Below are positions 61,299-64,000 of a stretch of 64,000 nucleotides of DNA, piece by piece. Origin of the DNA: Burkholderia contaminans. GTDB lineage: Bacteria; Pseudomonadota; Gammaproteobacteria; Burkholderiales; Burkholderiaceae. The notes beneath the pieces were generated by a model, which saw only the letters and a list, made by a program, of their open reading frames with translations, had not been told where the DNA came from and did not search any database. The stretch's first letter is position 1. Each line of letters begins with the position of its first letter. The translations under genes were made by a program, and so were the position numbers. The stretch lies in assembly GCF_029633825.1 (NCBI RefSeq), contig NZ_CP090641.1, positions 1,984,001-2,048,000 on the forward strand, read 5' to 3'.

Positions 61299-62018
61299 AT
61301 GAGATCCGAGACCAGGAGGATCGCCGGCATCGCCGCGATGGTGTGCGGCGGGGCGACGTCCGTGAGTGCGGCGGCGCTGCAGGACGGCGCGCCGACCGCG
61401 ATTGTCGAGCCTGTCGCGCAGGCGAGCAGCGTCGTGCCGGCTGCCGCCACGAACGCGGGCGTCGATACGGCGCCTGCAGAGTCGGGGGCCGAGGGCACGC
61501 CGATCCTGCGTGCCGGGCCGCTCGCGATGGCGGCGTGCGCGGCCGCCGGGCCGCCGGCCTCCGAGCCGGAGCCGGGCGGCGCGCCACGACGAAACTGGGC
61601 GGCAACCGGCGCGATCGCGCTCAGCGACACGCGCCTCGATGCGATGCGCGGCGGCTTCGACATGCCGAGCGGCCTGAAGATTTCGTTCGGCGTGTCGCGT
61701 GTCGCGTTCGTGGACGGCACGCTGGTCACGACGACCAGCTTCAACATCCCGGATATCAGTCATATCACCGCGCAACAGGCGCAGGCGCTGGCGGCCGCGA
61801 ACGCGGGCGCGTTGATCCAGGTGGGCGCCGGCAACGCCGCCCAGCCCGCCGCGCTGCCGGCGCTGACCGGCGCGGTGATCCAGAACACGTTGAACAACCA
61901 GCAGATCCAGGCGCTGACGACGATCAACACGACCGTCAACACACTGGCGACGTTCAAGAACCTGAACGTGATGTCGACGCTGAACAATGCGCTGCTCGGC
62001 GCGTTGCCGGGACGATGA
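61299..62018 (+). CDS. Exported protein with double-glycine leader motif (2)
   Basis: From ATG 61299 the 239-residue product has a signal-like N-terminus (RRIAGIAAMVCGGATSVSAA) and an Ala/Pro-rich stretch to about residue 100. IALSDTRLDAMRGG then ends at residues 118-119, a close match to the GG-leader consensus LSxxELxxIxGG apart from Arg at -8. The 120-residue tail is hydrophobic/polar beta sequence (FDMPSGLKISFGVSRVAFVD, LTGAVIQNTLNNQQIQALTT) and shares VIQNT with protein 1. It follows the C39 gene by 8 bp. It is probably a second substrate of that peptidase and a component of the fibre or its export apparatus. Confidence 0.7.
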   Translation: MRSETRRIAGIAAMVCGGATSVSAAALQDGAPTAIVEPVAQASSVVPAAATNAGVDTAPAESGAEGTPILRAGPLAMAACAAAGPPASEPEPGGAPRRNWAATGAIALSDTRLDAMRGGFDMPSGLKISFGVSRVAFVDGTLVTTTSFNIPDISHITAQQAQALAAANAGALIQVGAGNAAQPAALPALTGAVIQNTLNNQQIQALTTINTTVNTLATFKNLNVMSTLNNALLGALPGR

Positions 62019-62122
62019 GGATCGTTGAGCGGTCGATGACCGGCGGATGAGCGGGTAATGGCACGCGGGTGCCGGCGTGCGTCGTGCAGCCCGCTGCGGC
62101 GCATGTCGGCGCATGTCGGCGA

Positions 62123-63487
62123 TCAGAATGCAATCGGCACGCGCAGCGTCATGACCACGTCCGGCGTGTCGCGCGTGAGGCCGGCGCCGATCGAAAGATT
62201 CAGCGTGGTCTTCGGCGACAGCCGGTACGAGTAGCCGACGAGCAGTGAACCGAGGATCACGCGTACCGAGCTTGGAATCGTCTGGCCGTTCTGTTTCGTG
62301 GGCAGCACGATGCTTTGGTCGTAGCCGAGGCTCACCGATGCTTTCTCGTTCAGCGCGAGGCCCATGCCGATGTTGAAACCCCAGATGTCGCCGGGCTGCA
62401 ATTTTCCGATGAAATCCTTCTGCCCGTCGCGAATCGTGAGGCTGAGATTGTCGCGGCTGAAGCTGTGCAGATAGCTCAAGTTGCCGAAGAACACCACCGG
62501 GTCGGACGGAAAGAGCCAGGTGAGGCCCGGCTGGATCGCGTAGAAGCCCGAGCCCGTCGGCTGCTCGAGCGGCAGGCCGGTGCCGGTGGCATTGCCGACG
62601 CAGCGCGTGACGCAGTCGGTGACGACGTCGAACGGGCTCTTGCCGGTGGCGGTCTTGAAGCGCAGCCAGCCGATGTAATAGAACTTGTCGGGGCCGCCGG
62701 TATTGAACTGGTAGCGCAGCGTCATTTCGACGTCGCCGAGGCCTTTGCCGTGGCTGTTGAACGCGTTGTCCTGGGCGGAACCGGTGAAGATCTCGCGGCT
62801 GATCGTGTCGTTCGTCGAGTACACGTAGGGGACGCGGACTTCGACTTCCATCCGGTTGGTGATCCCGTAGCGCACCGCGACCGCGCCGGTCAGCGTGGTT
62901 GTCTTGACTTCCCGCACGTCGACCAGGCCGATCAGCAGCGCGGGGATGATCGTGTAGCCGACGAGTGCGACGCGGTTCGACGACGAATAGTTGAACTGGA
63001 ACGACGGCTCGACGACGAACTTGTGCTTCGGTGTCAGCACGCCGGGCTGATCGAAGATCGGCGCGACGGGCGGCGGGGCGGTTTCCGCCACCGGCGCCTG
63101 GCCGATCGGCTGGCTCGGCGGCGCGGCGGGCCCGGCCGCCGATTGCACGTTGCCGGCCGTGCCGGGTGCGCCGCCCGGGGCGCCGGTATCGGCCGGCGGC
63201 GCCGCGTCGCCGGAGCCGCCGGCATCGCCGGGGCCCGCGCCGCGCCGGGACGCGAGTTCGCGGTCGTCCAGCGCCCGGCTCAGGCGCGAAAGATGGGCTT
63301 CTTCATCGGCCAGTTTGCGCTTGAGCGCGCTCAGTTCCTGCAGATGACGATCGACTTCGTGACGCAGCGCGGAAATGTTCTCCTGGGTCGACTGGGCGTC
63401 CAGCGACTGCGCCTGCGCCTGGGCCTGAAAGAGCAGCACGCTTGCATACGTGATGGCACGGATGCAGCGAAATGGCATGCGTTTCAC
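62123..63487 (-). CDS. Coiled-coil plus beta-barrel outer-membrane protein (FapF-like)
   Basis: GTG 63487 after GGGGGAGA gives 454 residues (ATG 63478 is an alternative; the frame is open to 63610). A signal peptide (ITYASVLLFQAQAQAQS) is followed by a heptad-rich helix (TQENISALRHEVDRHLQELS, ALKRKLADEEAHLSRLSRAL), then a Gly/Pro/Ala linker of about 60 residues. A beta-barrel region (KFVVEPSFQFNYSSSNRVAL ... VVMTLRVPIAF) ends in Phe. This order (coiled coil, linker, barrel) is that of FapF, the trimeric pore that exports functional amyloid in Pseudomonas. It is convergent with the Gly-rich/C39 cluster rather than in its operon. A general phenol-degradation-type OM barrel is the other possibility. 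Confidence 0.72.
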   Translation of the reverse strand: MKRMPFRCIRAITYASVLLFQAQAQAQSLDAQSTQENISALRHEVDRHLQELSALKRKLADEEAHLSRLSRALDDRELASRRGAGPGDAGGSGDAAPPADTGAPGGAPGTAGNVQSAAGPAAPPSQPIGQAPVAETAPPPVAPIFDQPGVLTPKHKFVVEPSFQFNYSSSNRVALVGYTIIPALLIGLVDVREVKTTTLTGAVAVRYGITNRMEVEVRVPYVYSTNDTISREIFTGSAQDNAFNSHGKGLGDVEMTLRYQFNTGGPDKFYYIGWLRFKTATGKSPFDVVTDCVTRCVGNATGTGLPLEQPTGSGFYAIQPGLTWLFPSDPVVFFGNLSYLHSFSRDNLSLTIRDGQKDFIGKLQPGDIWGFNIGMGLALNEKASVSLGYDQSIVLPTKQNGQTIPSSVRVILGSLLVGYSYRLSPKTTLNLSIGAGLTRDTPDVVMTLRVPIAF

Positions 63488-63646
63488 GGCGCGTCTCCCC
63501 CATCGGGCCTGCGGTTCCCCCCCGGGGCACACCGCCGGCAGGCCGGCGCGTGCGTTGCCCTGGATCGCTTCGCTTCGCGTCACGCTGCGCGTTTGCCGAA
63601 CGCGCATCACGTCGCACGCGAGCCACCCGTTTCTCGGGGACTTTCG

Positions 63647-64000
63647 TCAGAACCGAATGCACGTTTCGAGCCTGTGCACACGGGCCGCGGGCGCGTTCAT
63701 GGCAGTGTTTTCCCGTGTGCCGGCGGCCGGTGTCCCGATCGGACGATGCAGGAGGGGGGCGGCGGCGCGACAGTGCGGGACGGTTTCGCGGGTGGGCGTC
63801 GGCGCGCCGGCGGTTTCCGTGCGTTGCGCGTCGGCCAGAATCAGGTCCGCGCCTTTCTCCGCGACCATCATCGTCGGCGCGTTGATGTTGCCCGACGTGA
63901 TGTTCGGGAACACCGACGCATCGACGATCCGCAGCGCCTGCAGCCCGTGCACGCGCAGCGACGCATCGACCACCGACGTCGCCGCGTCCGGCCCCATCGC
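63647..64000 (-). CDS. GMC family oxidoreductase, C-terminal part
   Basis: The minus strand enters from the right edge with [40 protein letters not shown] and [14 protein letters not shown]. This is the conserved C-terminal block of glucose-methanol-choline FAD oxidoreductases, including the active-site Asn in NINAPT. The N-terminal FAD-binding part lies outside the window. Odd feature: the protein continues for about 60 residues of low-quality sequence after LILAD, where family members normally stop within a few residues, so the natural stop may have been lost. The substrate cannot be told. Confidence 0.8.
   Translation of the reverse strand, partial: AMGPDAATSVVDASLRVHGLQALRIVDASVFPNITSGNINAPTMMVAEKGADLILADAQRTETAGAPTPTRETVPHCRAAAPLLHRPIGTPAAGTRENTAMNAPAARVHRLETCIRF

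Overview
The window is GC-rich bacterial DNA with strong GC3 bias. The gene content points to a Burkholderia, most likely of the cepacia complex, and probably a secondary replicon: ACC deaminase with its Lrp-type regulator, an OmpC-like porin, a cable-pilus/CS1-type pilus locus, two-partner secretion exoproteins, and many accessory and lifestyle genes with no ribosomal or core replication genes. The genus assignment is inferred from gene content and style, not from a database search.

Layout. 1-7.1 kb holds a patchwork of small metabolic and transport genes: AzlC-like permease with divergent Lrp regulator, YebB-like cysteine hydrolase, LysE exporter, flavin reductase, thioredoxin-like protein and YjbQ, plus a decayed antitoxin gene. 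7.2-10.4 kb is a three-gene signalling operon on the minus strand (BetR-type HTH/receiver protein, exported molybdopterin-oxidoreductase-fold protein, hybrid kinase). 10.8-13.5 kb carries three lipoproteins (Sel1 repeats, CsgG-like, and one with five tandem repeats behind a Gly/Ser linker). 13.8-28.4 kb is a regulated alternate chaperone-usher pilus: hybrid kinase 1, RcsB-like regulator, hybrid kinase 2 with HPt, then major pilin, usher, two chaperones, tip protein, minor pilin and a third chaperone, ending at a strong terminator. 28.8-40.4 kb (minus strand) is a two-partner secretion locus with one FhaC/ShlB-type transporter and three tandem exoproteins that share almost identical N-terminal thirds to halves but differ in their GLUG-like tails.

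41.0-49.9 kb carries acdS/acdR, a PoxB-like pyruvate oxidase, a GNAT enzyme, a phospholipid-methyltransferase-like gene and a phosphatase cluster (two PhoA-type enzymes plus a His-rich exported protein) behind a Pho-box-like repeat. 50.1-54.1 kb has an acyltransferase, a complete-looking IS110/IS1111-type insertion sequence with 14-bp inverted repeats, and a porin. 54.1-57.6 kb is a choline/glycine-betaine ABC transporter divergent from the porin, with two inverted copies of a 36-nt module in the shared upstream region. A decayed SAM-methyltransferase gene with its own terminator lies at 57.8-58.05 kb.

58.7-63.5 kb is the most interesting system. A secreted Gly-rich protein, two small exported proteins that each carry a bacteriocin-style double-glycine leader motif in mid-protein, a Sec-exported C39 peptidase with no ABC transporter, and a coiled-coil plus beta-barrel outer-membrane protein together resemble a divergent functional-amyloid (Fap-like) secretion locus. 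The right edge cuts a GMC oxidoreductase.
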